DNA of 64,000 nt from positions 199,381 to 263,380 of the forward strand of contig CANLUT010000003.1 in assembly GCA_947494335.1 (NCBI GenBank), given 5' to 3'. The notes beneath the pieces are model-generated. The model saw only the letters and a list, made by a program, of their open reading frames with translations. It was not told the DNA's origin and did no database searches. A program made the translations under genes and the position numbers. Position 1 is the first letter of the stretch, and each line of letters opens with the position of its first letter. This document shows, in pieces, positions 43,502-53,679 of the stretch. This stretch comes from Oligoflexales bacterium (lineage in GTDB: Bacteria; Bdellovibrionota_B; Oligoflexia; Oligoflexales; RGVZ01).

Positions 43502-44491
43502 GTGGAAAGGTCATCAAAGGTGAGTTTCTTGATAAAGTTAAAAAAAAATAGAATTTTATTGATGGTCTTAGGTGGATACGCCTTCGTTGTTTCTAGCGTA
43601 AACGCGCGAGAACTTCCTTTTCCGGCGCCAAGTCACGCGGGGATGCCAGTTCAGCTTAAAGTTTCTGGCCTGGTCGTTGATAAAGGGGACGTGTTCGTGT
43701 TTCCTGATTCACCATCAGTGATGATTAAGATCCCTTTTGATACGAGAAATAAGTCGACAACATCGCCTTTTGGGGGGTTAGCACTTCAAAGTCGTGTCCA
43801 GATAAGTGGAAGCGCTAATCCGGGACGATGGCGAGGATTTTATTCTATGGGTGAACAGGTTGTTGTCTGGGATTCGACCATCCTTCAGCTGCTGGTTTTA
43901 CAAAAGAAAGACTTCTCTGTCGTGCGGAGTGTGACTGTTCCTCTTGATGTCGTAAAGCCCGCACTGGATCGAGGTGGAGAGGCAAGTCATCTAGAGGTTA
44001 AACGTCTAAGGAATAAGCTTCGCGGTTCATTTAAGAGTTTAAAGGGAGATCGTTTTTCTGGACTGGCTGAGATTCCCTCGGATTGGGAAGGTTCTAAAGG
44101 TCGACGGTTTCTTATTTCAACCCGGCTGAGCGGCTTTCCTTTATTACTGATGGCCTGTGATCCTGATGATGCGGCCAATTGTTATATCGAACGACAATGT
44201 CAGCTTCACGGTGCCTCCCCGCAATTGAATGCTCATTCAGCCGGTATCGGCATCAACGCGGAAAAACGGGCGATTTTGATCGCAAATTCTTTTAGTAATA
44301 CGATTGAAGTTTTCAAATACGATCGTTGTGGGAGTGTGCAGAAGACAAGCTTTTTAAAGATTCCGAACAAGTTGCCCAAAGTTGAGACCATTTATCTGGA
44401 TGCATTATCAAGATTATGGATCGGAACTGGTGTTATCGACACCCAGGTGGAGTCTAATATCTTCTTTTGGGAAAAAGGGACCTGGATGTAG
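43502..44491 (+). CDS. Secreted protein, possibly beta-propeller, unknown
   Basis: Up to 329 residues from a GTG at 43502; a TTG at 43529 after AAAGGTGAG is an equally good start and fits a cleaner signal peptide (ending SVNA|REL). The mature protein contains strand-rich segments, with a later HSAGIGINAEKRAILIANSFSNTIEVFKYDRCG and ETIYLDALSRLWIGTG that look like propeller blades. It has four Cys. It converges with tamA. Confidence 0.55.
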   Translation: MERSSKVSFLIKLKKNRILLMVLGGYAFVVSSVNARELPFPAPSHAGMPVQLKVSGLVVDKGDVFVFPDSPSVMIKIPFDTRNKSTTSPFGGLALQSRVQISGSANPGRWRGFYSMGEQVVVWDSTILQLLVLQKKDFSVVRSVTVPLDVVKPALDRGGEASHLEVKRLRNKLRGSFKSLKGDRFSGLAEIPSDWEGSKGRRFLISTRLSGFPLLLMACDPDDAANCYIERQCQLHGASPQLNAHSAGIGINAEKRAILIANSFSNTIEVFKYDRCGSVQKTSFLKIPNKLPKVETIYLDALSRLWIGTGVIDTQVESNIFFWEKGTWM

Positions 44492-44516
44492 CAATGTGTG
44501 TTGACCGCATTTGTCG

Positions 44517-47516
44517 TTAGAATTTCGCACCCACGTTGATGTGAAATTCTCCTCGTCGCCAAAGTGGAATCGATAAATCTGATCTAGGGTAACAAAATTC
44601 CTTGTTGCTTTTACATTTGGCAGTTTTTGGTTCATGCCATGGGACCCCGTACGCCAGATTTATTGCACCAATGGGGGTTAGAAAGTTTAATGCCGTACCA
44701 GCGGAAGTATAGTTTTTTTGCCAGACGACTTCTGGGTCTGAAATAACATCGCTAACATCATAACCGATATTATCCTCGATGCTGCTAATGGCTTCCCCGC
44801 CACAGCCCTTTTTGACGTCTCGTTCGAACGCGCGCTTAAATTTTTGCTCTTCGATCTTATTAAAGCTCGCAGTACCAGAATCCAAAAACAAGGTCGTTGC
44901 GAATGCCGATGTGAACCGATATCTGCTCTCCAGTTTTAGGACGAGTCTTCTTGATCCACCAGTCGGTGATGACGTGTACCCGCAGGCCCAGTTTCCCTCT
45001 GGATCAAGTGTGGGGCGACGAACTGTGGGACCGAGAACTTTTTCATCGAAGCCGCGAACTCGCTCGACCCCACTAGCCAAAAGTCTTTCACTTTGCGGCA
45101 AAATATCTGCATCCGCGGTCCCTTCACGTTCGACATCTTCGAAGCTTGTAATGCTAATTCCAAATGCAAATACAAGATTCTCCACAGGTGATATGTAGTG
45201 ATTGTTGGTTAATTCCCATCGGAAATAACGCAAATCTCCACCGAGATCATAACGAGCCCACGATAATTCTGAGTTTAACGTATAGCCGGCACTTGCCCAA
45301 AGCAAGTCATTACGCTTATCGATAAACAGGCGAACACCGGCACGTCCCACAGCAAAAGTGTCAGCCAGGAAAGCGTCTACGTCCTCTTTGACGCCCTCCT
45401 CCTCATTCAGTTTTCTGCCATAAAAAGTTGAAATTTTGGACCCTGGTAAAACAGACCTTAAGCTATGGGATAGTTCCAGTTCCCCGGCCCGAGTTAAAGA
45501 CCATGCATACTCAGTCGCTCTTGCACCTTGTGCTACGGATACTGTTCCATCGATGTTAGAATCCGCCAGATGAGGCTCTAAATACCCAGCAGAAATTGAT
45601 CGCCCGACCAATGTCTTTGATCCGATGGCCTTTTGGTGTGATTCTTGTTTGAATTCGGCCCGACCATAGAGTTGTCGACCTGTTCCTAAAATATTCGTCA
45701 AGGCAGCCTCTACGTTATATCGCATACCGTAGTAAGAGCTCCATCCCGGTCCAAAGGTCAACGTGCGCGAGGGGCTCTCTGTGACCTGGATGACCAAGTC
45801 AACGGTATCGGACCTTTTAAATGCAAGGTCGGGGTCGAGAGGTTTTATGATGACTGTGGAGAATGTGCCGATGCGCAATAACGCATCTCGAGATGCAGAA
45901 ACCTGTTCCGGTGTATACCAATCACCGGTTTTGAAATGAAGTTCACGGAGGACGACCTTGGGTTGAGTTTTAACTAAGCCGGTGACAAACACATCCCCAA
46001 ATTTCACGCGGGGGCCTTCGTCAATTTTTACAATGACTATTGTCTCCATTCGTCCATTGCTCAGACTTTTAGAAGATGTTTCGGCTGATGTTGATGTGTA
46101 AAAATAGCCATTATTTGCATAGATCGAGCGAATTTTCTGCTGGAATTCAACAATTTTTGTCCGATCCAATGGTGCTGATTTTTCAAAATCACTGAGCTCA
46201 ATTATTTCTTCATTTGGAATGGCAGAGTTCCCGCTGACTGCAATTCGATCGAATATGAATTGATCGCCTTCATCAATTGAGACAACTATGACGATAGTGT
46301 TACTGAGAACTGAGCCTGCCTGGCTCTGAATCTGACGATCTATAACTTTTACGTTCCAAAAGCCTCTGTTGATGTAGCTATTTCTGATGCGTTCAATTCC
46401 GGCTGATATTGCATCTGGGTTGAATATCACACCCGATCGTTGACCTTCGCTTTGCGGTGGACGTTCGATCCCTAAGAGAGAAAATATTTCGGTCTCACTG
46501 AAATAGCTGGCTCCCTCGACCTGAAGGCGACTGATGGTGGTAACCTCTCCAGGGATCACGTTGAATTTGTGTATTAACTCCCCACTTCCTGTCTCAGTTA
46601 ACACCGGCCCTGATACTTGAGCATTGCTATAGCCTTTGATTTTCAGCTGGCGCAGGAGTTCAAAGTTCACAGAGTCAGGGCTTAACATCGCAGGATCAAA
46701 ATTCTGCATGTCTGAATTTGAGAATATTGATGACAGGCTTCGTCCAGTGTTTTGATCAACAAATTCATAGACGATTTTCTTTCCAAAAATACCTTTGACT
46801 TTGATCCAGGCTGACGCTGTCCCGGCGTCAAATTGAAATCCTTCGAAGGTTAGATTTGTGTTAGCATATCCTAACGAGCGTGCCTTACTCTCGGTCTCCG
46901 CGATAGCTTTACCAGCTTCCTCAGCGCTACAGATTTCGCCTGCTCTTATGGACTGATCAACTGAAATTGGTGGTGATTGCTCCCATTTAAAGCCGCGAAC
47001 GATACAAGGATCTCCAATGTCGAGCTTAAATCTATATTGGACATCTCCCTCAGATTCTTTCACGTTAGTTGTGATGTTTGATGACATGTATCCGTGTTTT
47101 GATAATACTGATTTTAGTTCGGTCTCCAATTTCTCTCTGAGTTCTTGCGAATGAACCTGTCCCAAGTATGGGGTGGCTGCGGCGCGTAGATAGATTAAGA
47201 GAGATAGAGGCGCCATTTCGAAGTCTACTTTCGATAGCGCGACTCCTCGAGTTCCCTTCACAATCAGTCCATCGGGCATTCTTTCGATCCAAAGGCTTGA
47301 GAAGGGGTGGCGCAGGGCCATGGAAACAAGAATCTGCTGAAGATCCCCAGTATTGTTAATTTCTGGCGTTCTTGTGTGAAGTCTCTCGTTCTCATCAGCA
47401 CTTATCATTAAGTCAGGATCAATGGTCCAGGAGTTGCTGGACATAGCGACGCCAGGCCATAGCGAAGCAATAGCCACCAACAATCCAAGCAAGCATCCAT
47501 ATTTAGGGAAATGCAA
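44517..47516 (-). CDS. tamA: Omp85-family outer-membrane translocon, TamA/BamA-like
   Basis: 999 residues. I place the start at TTG 47516: it begins a signal peptide (MHFPKYGCLLGLLVAIASLWPG) and overlaps the tamB end by 14 bases, whereas the frame to 47669 would overlap by 167. Several POTRA-like units follow (for example the segments around FNVIPGEVTTISRLQVEGA, SIDEGDQFIFDRIAVSGNSA and KIDEGPRVKFGDVFVTG). A 16-strand barrel ends in GAKF with terminal Phe. The Omp85 loop motif VRGF occurs in RVRGFDEK. The extracellular side holds several Cys (ACGY, KGCGG, KCKSNKEFCYP). Its position next to tamB supports TamA, but the protein is longer than usual. Confidence 0.85.
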   Translation of the reverse strand: MHFPKYGCLLGLLVAIASLWPGVAMSSNSWTIDPDLMISADENERLHTRTPEINNTGDLQQILVSMALRHPFSSLWIERMPDGLIVKGTRGVALSKVDFEMAPLSLLIYLRAAATPYLGQVHSQELREKLETELKSVLSKHGYMSSNITTNVKESEGDVQYRFKLDIGDPCIVRGFKWEQSPPISVDQSIRAGEICSAEEAGKAIAETESKARSLGYANTNLTFEGFQFDAGTASAWIKVKGIFGKKIVYEFVDQNTGRSLSSIFSNSDMQNFDPAMLSPDSVNFELLRQLKIKGYSNAQVSGPVLTETGSGELIHKFNVIPGEVTTISRLQVEGASYFSETEIFSLLGIERPPQSEGQRSGVIFNPDAISAGIERIRNSYINRGFWNVKVIDRQIQSQAGSVLSNTIVIVVSIDEGDQFIFDRIAVSGNSAIPNEEIIELSDFEKSAPLDRTKIVEFQQKIRSIYANNGYFYTSTSAETSSKSLSNGRMETIVIVKIDEGPRVKFGDVFVTGLVKTQPKVVLRELHFKTGDWYTPEQVSASRDALLRIGTFSTVIIKPLDPDLAFKRSDTVDLVIQVTESPSRTLTFGPGWSSYYGMRYNVEAALTNILGTGRQLYGRAEFKQESHQKAIGSKTLVGRSISAGYLEPHLADSNIDGTVSVAQGARATEYAWSLTRAGELELSHSLRSVLPGSKISTFYGRKLNEEEGVKEDVDAFLADTFAVGRAGVRLFIDKRNDLLWASAGYTLNSELSWARYDLGGDLRYFRWELTNNHYISPVENLVFAFGISITSFEDVEREGTADADILPQSERLLASGVERVRGFDEKVLGPTVRRPTLDPEGNWACGYTSSPTGGSRRLVLKLESRYRFTSAFATTLFLDSGTASFNKIEEQKFKRAFERDVKKGCGGEAISSIEDNIGYDVSDVISDPEVVWQKNYTSAGTALNFLTPIGAINLAYGVPWHEPKTAKCKSNKEFCYPRSDLSIPLWRRGEFHINVGAKF

Positions 47517-50500
47517 ACTTGAACTTAAGGTCGACCCCGGTGTCGGCCGGTGCCCCCGATCCTTTGCTGCTGACTCCTGACTGATCATTGCTACTCTCAA
47601 TACCACCTGTGAGGGAAATGCTATCATGAAGGCTATACTCTGACGACACCTTAAGCGTGGTTTGATCAACCTTTAGAATGACGTCAAAGTCGTCCGTAAT
47701 GTTGAGTGGAAGATTGAAACGAGCAACAGGTGTTCCACCCTCCGGAGCATAAGTGTCGATATAAACCTGCCGTATGACATTTTGTCCTGACAGATCGAAT
47801 ATTTTCTGGACAGTGTCTTCAACCTGTCCAGCTAGGAGGTTTAAGGCTTCAGCCGCAGCTGCAGATTCGGAGGTGTTTCTCCCCGACTGTGCATCTGGAA
47901 GTGATCCGCGGCTTAATAATCCAATAATTTCCATTTTTGAAAGAGCCTGTCCGTCGGGTCTGGTTGCCGGATCGACGGTGAAATCTATCATGGGTGAGCT
48001 TGCGCGTCCCGAGATATTAATAGCAACCCGATATGATGCGACATCACTGGTCGCAGAAATATCCAGAGATGGGTCTACCTGAATTGGATCATCAAAGTTG
48101 ATAAGACCTCGCTTTATCTCGAAATCGCGTTTGTAAAAAAATCGTCCTTTTGGAATGTCAACCAGGCCGATAATACTCGGTGTTAGGTTATTGCCTGAGA
48201 TTCGAAGGTCGGTCGAGAGCTCTGCTTGAACTGAACGACTGGAAAAAGAAATTGAGCGTTCAGCTCCAATGTTTATATCGAGATTGACTGTTGGAGTAAT
48301 AGATTCTGTGCTATCTCCTGTCGATTGAGATCGTAAGCCTTCGATGATGGCTTCACGAAGATCAAAGTCTCGATTGGACCTGGCGCGACGAATGACCACT
48401 CTACCGGCTGCCGTCCAAGGCCGTGCGGTACCGGAAATCTTAATCTGACCATCAATAGACGAGTCAAAGTATTTTACGATCGGAAATGGATATAGAAATG
48501 CAGCGTTCTCAAGATTGATCGACAGATCGGTATCTTCGCCTGAACCTGGTCTGGCGATGAATCCATTGGCTGCGATGACTCCATTGCCCTTATTCGCTCG
48601 GAATCGTCGGATGTAGACACCATCGTATTTGATATTTGCATTAAGTTCGATATTTTGAAATGTAGGTCGAAATCCAAGAAGTCCAAGGTCCATTGATCGG
48701 GACTCTGTATCTACATTTCCGACATTGATATCGACATTAGGCTTTTCAGTTGACCCTGTGATGGCTCCGTTTATTGCGAGGGACCCAGATGCCGTCTCGA
48801 CATCAGAGATAAATAGCTTCAGAGCTTCAATGTCCATTTTTCCATTGATCAAGACGCCTAAGTGATGTGGCGGACGATGGTCGCGAAGTCCAAATCTTAG
48901 CTCTCCGAAGGAACTGCTTATTGTTAGTGGAAGATTGTCCGCTGCGACCCAGGAATTCCCACTGAAATAGATGCGTGATGCATGAGCCGAGCGGAAGTCA
49001 AATCTTTGCCCGTTTCCTGATCCTGAAGAGTAGTACCTGATCCGTAAATCCTTTAAATCAAGCTCGCCTTTGCTTTCCCACCACCGATCCATTCTCCCCT
49101 GTAGTGTCCAGGTAGCTGTAAGATAGGCATAGTTTCTGGCGTCTTGAGACATGACAGATGGAAGCCATGGTCGAAAATCCGCGTTACGCGCGGAGATATA
49201 CCAGCTAAAGGGAATCTCGTCCTTGCTGAAATCGAGATTGATACGAGCTTTCAGTGCGCTACCACCTTGCTCAGCCATGATGTCAAGCTTACCGCCGTCA
49301 ACTACGATTGAGGATACAATGTCACTAACCGGGTTATTTGTGATTTTTGTTTTCGACGTCCTTAGACGGGCGATTCCAGTTTGTTTGCTGAGATTTCCAG
49401 CAAATTTAAAGTCGCCCGCTGTTTGGGCAGATATCCCATATTCTGCAGCATATCGTCCGACAATGGGAATGAGTCTAATCTCGTCGCCTGCTCCGGATAT
49501 CGGTGTCAGTTTGCCCTCGATCTCGAAACGATCTTTCTTTCCTAAGCCCAATTCGGTAAGAATATCTCCGGGATTTTTGCTTTCCGAGCGAACGTGATTG
49601 AACTTAATGTCGGCTTTGGTACCTGCGGTAAGAATTTCAAGATTATCGGTAGCAAGTCCAGTGTCTGTTCCCTTTATGGTTCCTTTCAGAGATTTACCAT
49701 AGAAATAATTCCTGTCTCTGGCATTTTCAATGTCCAGGTCAAGAGTCCCTTGCCAGGTTAACGGCTCCAATGCCGGTCCTTTCATTTTGATATCCGCTGA
49801 GCGCACGACAAACTCTAAAGACTGCTTGTCATCGGTGATGTCTCGTATCATAGATCCGATCACTCCGTGGTCGACCATCCTTGCGTTAGCTGAGAAGTCG
49901 ATAGTCAAGTCGTCATCGAAAGTGAGTTTGCCAGACGGACTAATTAGATTTCCGCCACCATCAAATCTGATTTTGAAATCCTTCCATTCAAGGAATTCAT
50001 CGTGCACTGTAAGCTTTGCGTTCATGTCTCCCACTGCTGTGCTACCAATAACAGTGTCACTGATCTTTGTCTCGACGTCGACTTTCACGTTATCGTAAGC
50101 TCCGTGTATCCTCGTCTGCATGGCTCCACGTCCAGCCAGCGACGCTTGGGCAAAGTATGCCAATGGTGATGGATTGAACTCGTCAGATCGCAGCAAAATA
50201 TCTAGACCAGATTTTGGGTCAAATGATGTGACGCCCGACATATTGAGAGAAAATCTTCCAGTTTTTGCAGGTCCGTAACAGTGACCCGCGCCCCTGTTGA
50301 TCTGCAGTTCATTGGAATCCACTTTTAGTAATAGATCCAGATCACAAGTTGGTGAGTTCGGGTGTCGAGCGTGAGCATAGTCAAGGCTTGGGGTTTTAAA
50401 GTCTTTTAGCTGAGTGGCGGCCTGCACAGTCATTAAAAATGGATCACCCGTTCCGGTTATCGCGAGTAGAGGACTCGTCATGTGGAAATTGAGCACATCA

Positions 50501-51711
50501 AAATCGACATTAAAAATTCCAAGTAGATCCTTAAACGGAAGATCTGTTGGTGTCAGCTTGAAGTCGAAGGGAACCACCTTATCAAAGCCGATAGACCCAG
50601 AACCCGTCGCGACGGTCTTTTCACCAATCTTTAGATCAATGTTAGATAACGTGAATTTGTTCAAGTCTACTGAGAAATCAGATTCTGTTTCGTACAGACG
50701 AAAGTCATAAAACCTTGCATCATGACTCTGTAGTTTTCCGTTTGTGGTGAACCCCATCGGTTTCTTTGACGTGATCGGTATGAAGACTGTTGTTTTGGCC
50801 GAACCGGTTAATTTACCTCGGTTACCAGGTATGTCTAGAAAGCTTCCGATTGTGCTTGAGTCTGCTTGGAATTGATTTGAGTTGAGATAGACATTGATGG
50901 CATCGATTACGCGACTTTTGGGTTTGTTTACGATTTCCAGATCTGAGGTACCATCAATTTCGAGTCGTGGGGATCTGACTTCCAGTTTTCTGGATCGGAA
51001 TTTATTCCCCTGCATCTCACCGCGAAGTTTAATGCTGGCAGATTCAATGTATGAGGTTGTTTGATCAGTTAATGTTGTCTTGGGAGAATTGAGATTGAGT
51101 TTAAATGATTTCCAATCGTGGATTTCTACGTCGAGATTTAATCCATCGGCTGCTATGCGTGTAACCTCGGATGGGTCCTGGTTGGCGTTGACCGAAAGAC
51201 CATCAAAGGTTGCCTTCAATGATGCATTTGAGATTTTCAACGAAGAAACAGGAGGCGGCTGAAGTGGGGGCCACAAGGGATCTCCTGGTTTGTTTTTATC
51301 CGATGTTGTCCCCAAATTTTTCACCGCATCCATAAAGTCCGCAGGTGGAGGCCAGCTCATGACTAGATCTGTGACTTCAATGTCCCCAATTTGTGGATGC
51401 GCCATAAAAACAGACCAAAGTGATACTTGAAACACAAGTGAGGACGCCGCGACAAGCTCCTCGCCTCGCAGGCTATCCTTGCTGGAGCTGCTGACTTTCA
51501 GTCCGTAGATATTGAAAGACGGCGGCAGAAGTGAGACCTTCATGCTTTGGTATTCGGCTCTGATGGGTAGTTTTTTTAAAATTTTCTCGTTGAGATAGAA
51601 ATTTACCAAGCTATGAGTGTACGGATTGTCAATGATTAGATTTCCCACATATAACAAACCAGCTATCACGAGAATAGCGATGACGGTTCTGTTTTTCTGT
51701 GGTTTTATCAC
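47503..51711 (-). CDS. tamB: TamB-like (AsmA/DUF490 family) inner-membrane-anchored lipid/protein transport protein
   Basis: 1402 residues, of usual TamB size. One N-terminal helix (VIAILVIAGLLYVGNLII) anchors it. A very long stretch of alternating strands forms the expected beta-taco. The C-terminal TamB domain is clear: IDFTVDPATRPDGQALSKMEIIGLLSRG, GQVEDTVQKIFDLSGQNVIRQVYIDTYAPEGG, and a final GVDLKFKFAFP. TamB and related proteins bridge the periplasm for phospholipid transport and outer-membrane assembly. GTG start at 51711, with GAGGA overlapping the stop of the ATPase gene just before it. Confidence 0.85.
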   Translation of the reverse strand: MIKPQKNRTVIAILVIAGLLYVGNLIIDNPYTHSLVNFYLNEKILKKLPIRAEYQSMKVSLLPPSFNIYGLKVSSSSKDSLRGEELVAASSLVFQVSLWSVFMAHPQIGDIEVTDLVMSWPPPADFMDAVKNLGTTSDKNKPGDPLWPPLQPPPVSSLKISNASLKATFDGLSVNANQDPSEVTRIAADGLNLDVEIHDWKSFKLNLNSPKTTLTDQTTSYIESASIKLRGEMQGNKFRSRKLEVRSPRLEIDGTSDLEIVNKPKSRVIDAINVYLNSNQFQADSSTIGSFLDIPGNRGKLTGSAKTTVFIPITSKKPMGFTTNGKLQSHDARFYDFRLYETESDFSVDLNKFTLSNIDLKIGEKTVATGSGSIGFDKVVPFDFKLTPTDLPFKDLLGIFNVDFDVLNFHMTSPLLAITGTGDPFLMTVQAATQLKDFKTPSLDYAHARHPNSPTCDLDLLLKVDSNELQINRGAGHCYGPAKTGRFSLNMSGVTSFDPKSGLDILLRSDEFNPSPLAYFAQASLAGRGAMQTRIHGAYDNVKVDVETKISDTVIGSTAVGDMNAKLTVHDEFLEWKDFKIRFDGGGNLISPSGKLTFDDDLTIDFSANARMVDHGVIGSMIRDITDDKQSLEFVVRSADIKMKGPALEPLTWQGTLDLDIENARDRNYFYGKSLKGTIKGTDTGLATDNLEILTAGTKADIKFNHVRSESKNPGDILTELGLGKKDRFEIEGKLTPISGAGDEIRLIPIVGRYAAEYGISAQTAGDFKFAGNLSKQTGIARLRTSKTKITNNPVSDIVSSIVVDGGKLDIMAEQGGSALKARINLDFSKDEIPFSWYISARNADFRPWLPSVMSQDARNYAYLTATWTLQGRMDRWWESKGELDLKDLRIRYYSSGSGNGQRFDFRSAHASRIYFSGNSWVAADNLPLTISSSFGELRFGLRDHRPPHHLGVLINGKMDIEALKLFISDVETASGSLAINGAITGSTEKPNVDINVGNVDTESRSMDLGLLGFRPTFQNIELNANIKYDGVYIRRFRANKGNGVIAANGFIARPGSGEDTDLSINLENAAFLYPFPIVKYFDSSIDGQIKISGTARPWTAAGRVVIRRARSNRDFDLREAIIEGLRSQSTGDSTESITPTVNLDINIGAERSISFSSRSVQAELSTDLRISGNNLTPSIIGLVDIPKGRFFYKRDFEIKRGLINFDDPIQVDPSLDISATSDVASYRVAINISGRASSPMIDFTVDPATRPDGQALSKMEIIGLLSRGSLPDAQSGRNTSESAAAAEALNLLAGQVEDTVQKIFDLSGQNVIRQVYIDTYAPEGGTPVARFNLPLNITDDFDVILKVDQTTLKVSSEYSLHDSISLTGGIESSNDQSGVSSKGSGAPADTGVDLKFKFAFP

Positions 51712-51726
51712 GAGCTTGTTTTTCCT

Positions 51727-52587
51727 CTAGCTTTTCGCGGGCGCCAAGAGATCTTCTATTTTCTGCTGTTTTTTGTTTTCATCAGCACTAGATTTTTTAA
51801 CTGCGACCAGTGACGGATTTTTTGGAGGGATTTTTTGTGCCGGCTTTTTGTCCAGTATGTGATTCTCCTCTTGCCCGAGTACAGAGGCTACTAACTGAAT
51901 GGCGTGACCTGGTATTCCGTGTGCATCTTGACAGATTTTTAGCGCAGATTCCGATGAAATAAGCTCCGGACCTATACTGGCACTAAGAATTTTATTACTT
52001 ATGAATTTTTGCATTGTCATGTCGTCAAATTCTGGCAGTTTTTTGTTGAGCGTGACTCTTCGGAGAATTTGTGATTCATTAAAAAAACTGCCTCTTGTAG
52101 GGGACGGCAGCACAATAATCGAGCTGAGATTCAAATTACTGGCGTCCGCAAGATTGAGTAGTGCCATAATTTGCGAAGCGGCGTTTTCGGCGATTTCTGA
52201 AGAGGTGCAGTCTATGCACAGTAATATGGGACGAGGATTTTCAGAAAGCGATCGCAATTTTTCGCTGATCGACTGATTCGGTTGTCTCGAACTGGTAAGC
52301 CAAGGTGTTATTGCGTCTAAGATCCAGTCTGTTTTCGGAACAGCCGAAGCGTTTGTTACAGAGATTATATCAAGGTTTACAGGTTTACGTTCCTGCAGGA
52401 GTTTGATGAATGTTGTTTTTCCACTACCCGGCGACCCTGAGATCAGCATGAGACCGTTACATGACGTTGAAAATGTATAGATATCAGCCATGAGATTCAG
52501 CCATGCTTCTGGAACCAATTCTCGTCCCGAGGTGGTGCGTGCATAAACTTTGCCAAGCTTGTGAGTATCCCGAATTTCATCGGTCAT
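51727..52587 (-). CDS. AAA-type ATPase, ExeA-like, with altered Walker B
   Basis: 286 residues. Walker A is GSPGSGKTT (about 51-59). The Walker B position reads PILLCIDCTSSE, so the aspartate is present but the usual second acidic residue is cysteine. A later ILRRVTLNKKLPEFDDMTMQKFI resembles the sensor region of ExeA-type ATPases. The C-terminal 45 residues are Lys/Pro/Ala-rich. It overlaps the pseudo-receiver gene by four bases (ATGA) and precedes tamB by 15. The position suggests an accessory to Tam-linked envelope work; this is inference. Confidence 0.6.
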   Translation of the reverse strand: MTDEIRDTHKLGKVYARTTSGRELVPEAWLNLMADIYTFSTSCNGLMLISGSPGSGKTTFIKLLQERKPVNLDIISVTNASAVPKTDWILDAITPWLTSSRQPNQSISEKLRSLSENPRPILLCIDCTSSEIAENAASQIMALLNLADASNLNLSSIIVLPSPTRGSFFNESQILRRVTLNKKLPEFDDMTMQKFISNKILSASIGPELISSESALKICQDAHGIPGHAIQLVASVLGQEENHILDKKPAQKIPPKNPSLVAVKKSSADENKKQQKIEDLLAPAKS

Positions 52588-53579
52588 GATGCTTTGATCT
52601 CCCGAGTTTTTGCAGTTTCGGAGCTCACCTGCTGCGGTTCAAATACCTGCCATTTTTCCTGGGCGCGTTTTATCGAGGATTGAGGAATGCCGAACGAGAC
52701 TTCTTTCTCGGCAAGGCCTTCGGCGATGATAAGTCGTGCTAGAAAGCTTTCAACAACAGGATTTCCTGGAAAGTAGTCGTTCCATTCTTTGAGAAACACT
52801 AAAGCTTGATCAAGGCGCCCACTCGCTAAATGACCGATTGCAAGATCAAAATTGAAGATTACTGACTTTGGCGCCATTTGTTTGAGCTTCGTTAGAAATT
52901 TAAGCGCGTAGTATGGTGCGTGGGAATCAAGATAGAACCAAGCGCATTGAGCAAGAATTGCTGGATTTTGTGGGTTTGACCGGAAGTGATCGAGTAGTTT
53001 TTTTTCGGCTTCTCGGAAGAGATTTTGTTGCATCATTAAGGTAATAATAGCTTGAATGGCAAATGGCGACGCTTGTGTATCAAAAGCCAGTTTTTCGAGG
53101 ATTCCTATCTTGGTGGTCTCTCCGGCTTTAATTTCTTGTAGATGAGCGATATGTCGAAGAGCGTAAAGAGCGGGGTTTTCCCAAAATGTGATCATCTCTT
53201 TGAATGCTGAGATTATTTTGATCGGTACGAGAGGCTTAGAAATTACGGTGACGCTAAAAATTGTTTTAAAAATTTGAATGTCCAGTGGCTCTGTAAAATT
53301 CGTTAGTACTAAGGTGGGTGTTAACCGGCCTCTATCACTTTGAAATAACACCCGCAGAACTTCTGTCGCCGGGATCTTCTTACTCTCAATTACAATGTGT
53401 GCGGCAAAGGTCTTTGCTAACAGTCTTTCACGCGCCGACTGCGCGTCCGATGCAGGTAGGTGTACCATCCACTTCATCGGTCGAAGTATCTCGCGAATCA
53501 TGTTGTAGTAATTCGTATCTTCGCAGACAAGGAGCACATCGTTGTTGTGCCATTGACTGATTGTCTTTTTATTTTCCAT
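52584..53579 (-). CDS. Pseudo-receiver domain fused to TPR repeats
   Basis: 331 residues. Residues 10-130 follow the CheY-like plan: hydrophobic strand with acidic CED (E20/D21), VLTNF (T93) and VISKP (K115). At the phosphorylated aspartate position the sequence is HIVIES, so E65 replaces Asp. Such a Glu can mimic the phosphorylated state, and the protein may be always active. From about 150 to 310 there are TPR-like helices (LFREAEKKLLDHFRSNPQNP, DQALVFLKEWNDYFPGNP). It is the first gene of the unit ending in tamA, with a good TATAAT upstream. Confidence 0.65.
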   Translation of the reverse strand: MENKKTISQWHNNDVLLVCEDTNYYNMIREILRPMKWMVHLPASDAQSARERLLAKTFAAHIVIESKKIPATEVLRVLFQSDRGRLTPTLVLTNFTEPLDIQIFKTIFSVTVISKPLVPIKIISAFKEMITFWENPALYALRHIAHLQEIKAGETTKIGILEKLAFDTQASPFAIQAIITLMMQQNLFREAEKKLLDHFRSNPQNPAILAQCAWFYLDSHAPYYALKFLTKLKQMAPKSVIFNFDLAIGHLASGRLDQALVFLKEWNDYFPGNPVVESFLARLIIAEGLAEKEVSFGIPQSSIKRAQEKWQVFEPQQVSSETAKTREIKAS

Positions 53580-53629
53580 ACAGTCTCTCTGGTTGATTCC
53601 CTTAGGCGGCCGACTGGCTCTGTGTTAAT

Positions 53630-53658
53630 ATTATAAGGCCTGAATCTTCCTGATAAAA
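53630..53658 (-). promoter_or_regulatory. Promoter candidate for the pseudo-receiver/ATPase/tamB/tamA unit
   Basis: A perfect TATAAT lies on the minus strand at 53630-53635, about 50 bases before the ATG at 53579. The -35 with a 17-base spacer reads TTTTAT (53653-53658), a weak match. The region is shared with the divergent EamA gene. Confidence 0.5.
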
Positions 53659-53679
53659 GAGGCATAAAGGATCAACTTC

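Noticed and set aside
47517-47669. Longer N-terminus of TamA
   Set aside because: It would overlap tamB by 167 bases and place the signal peptide 50 residues inside the protein.
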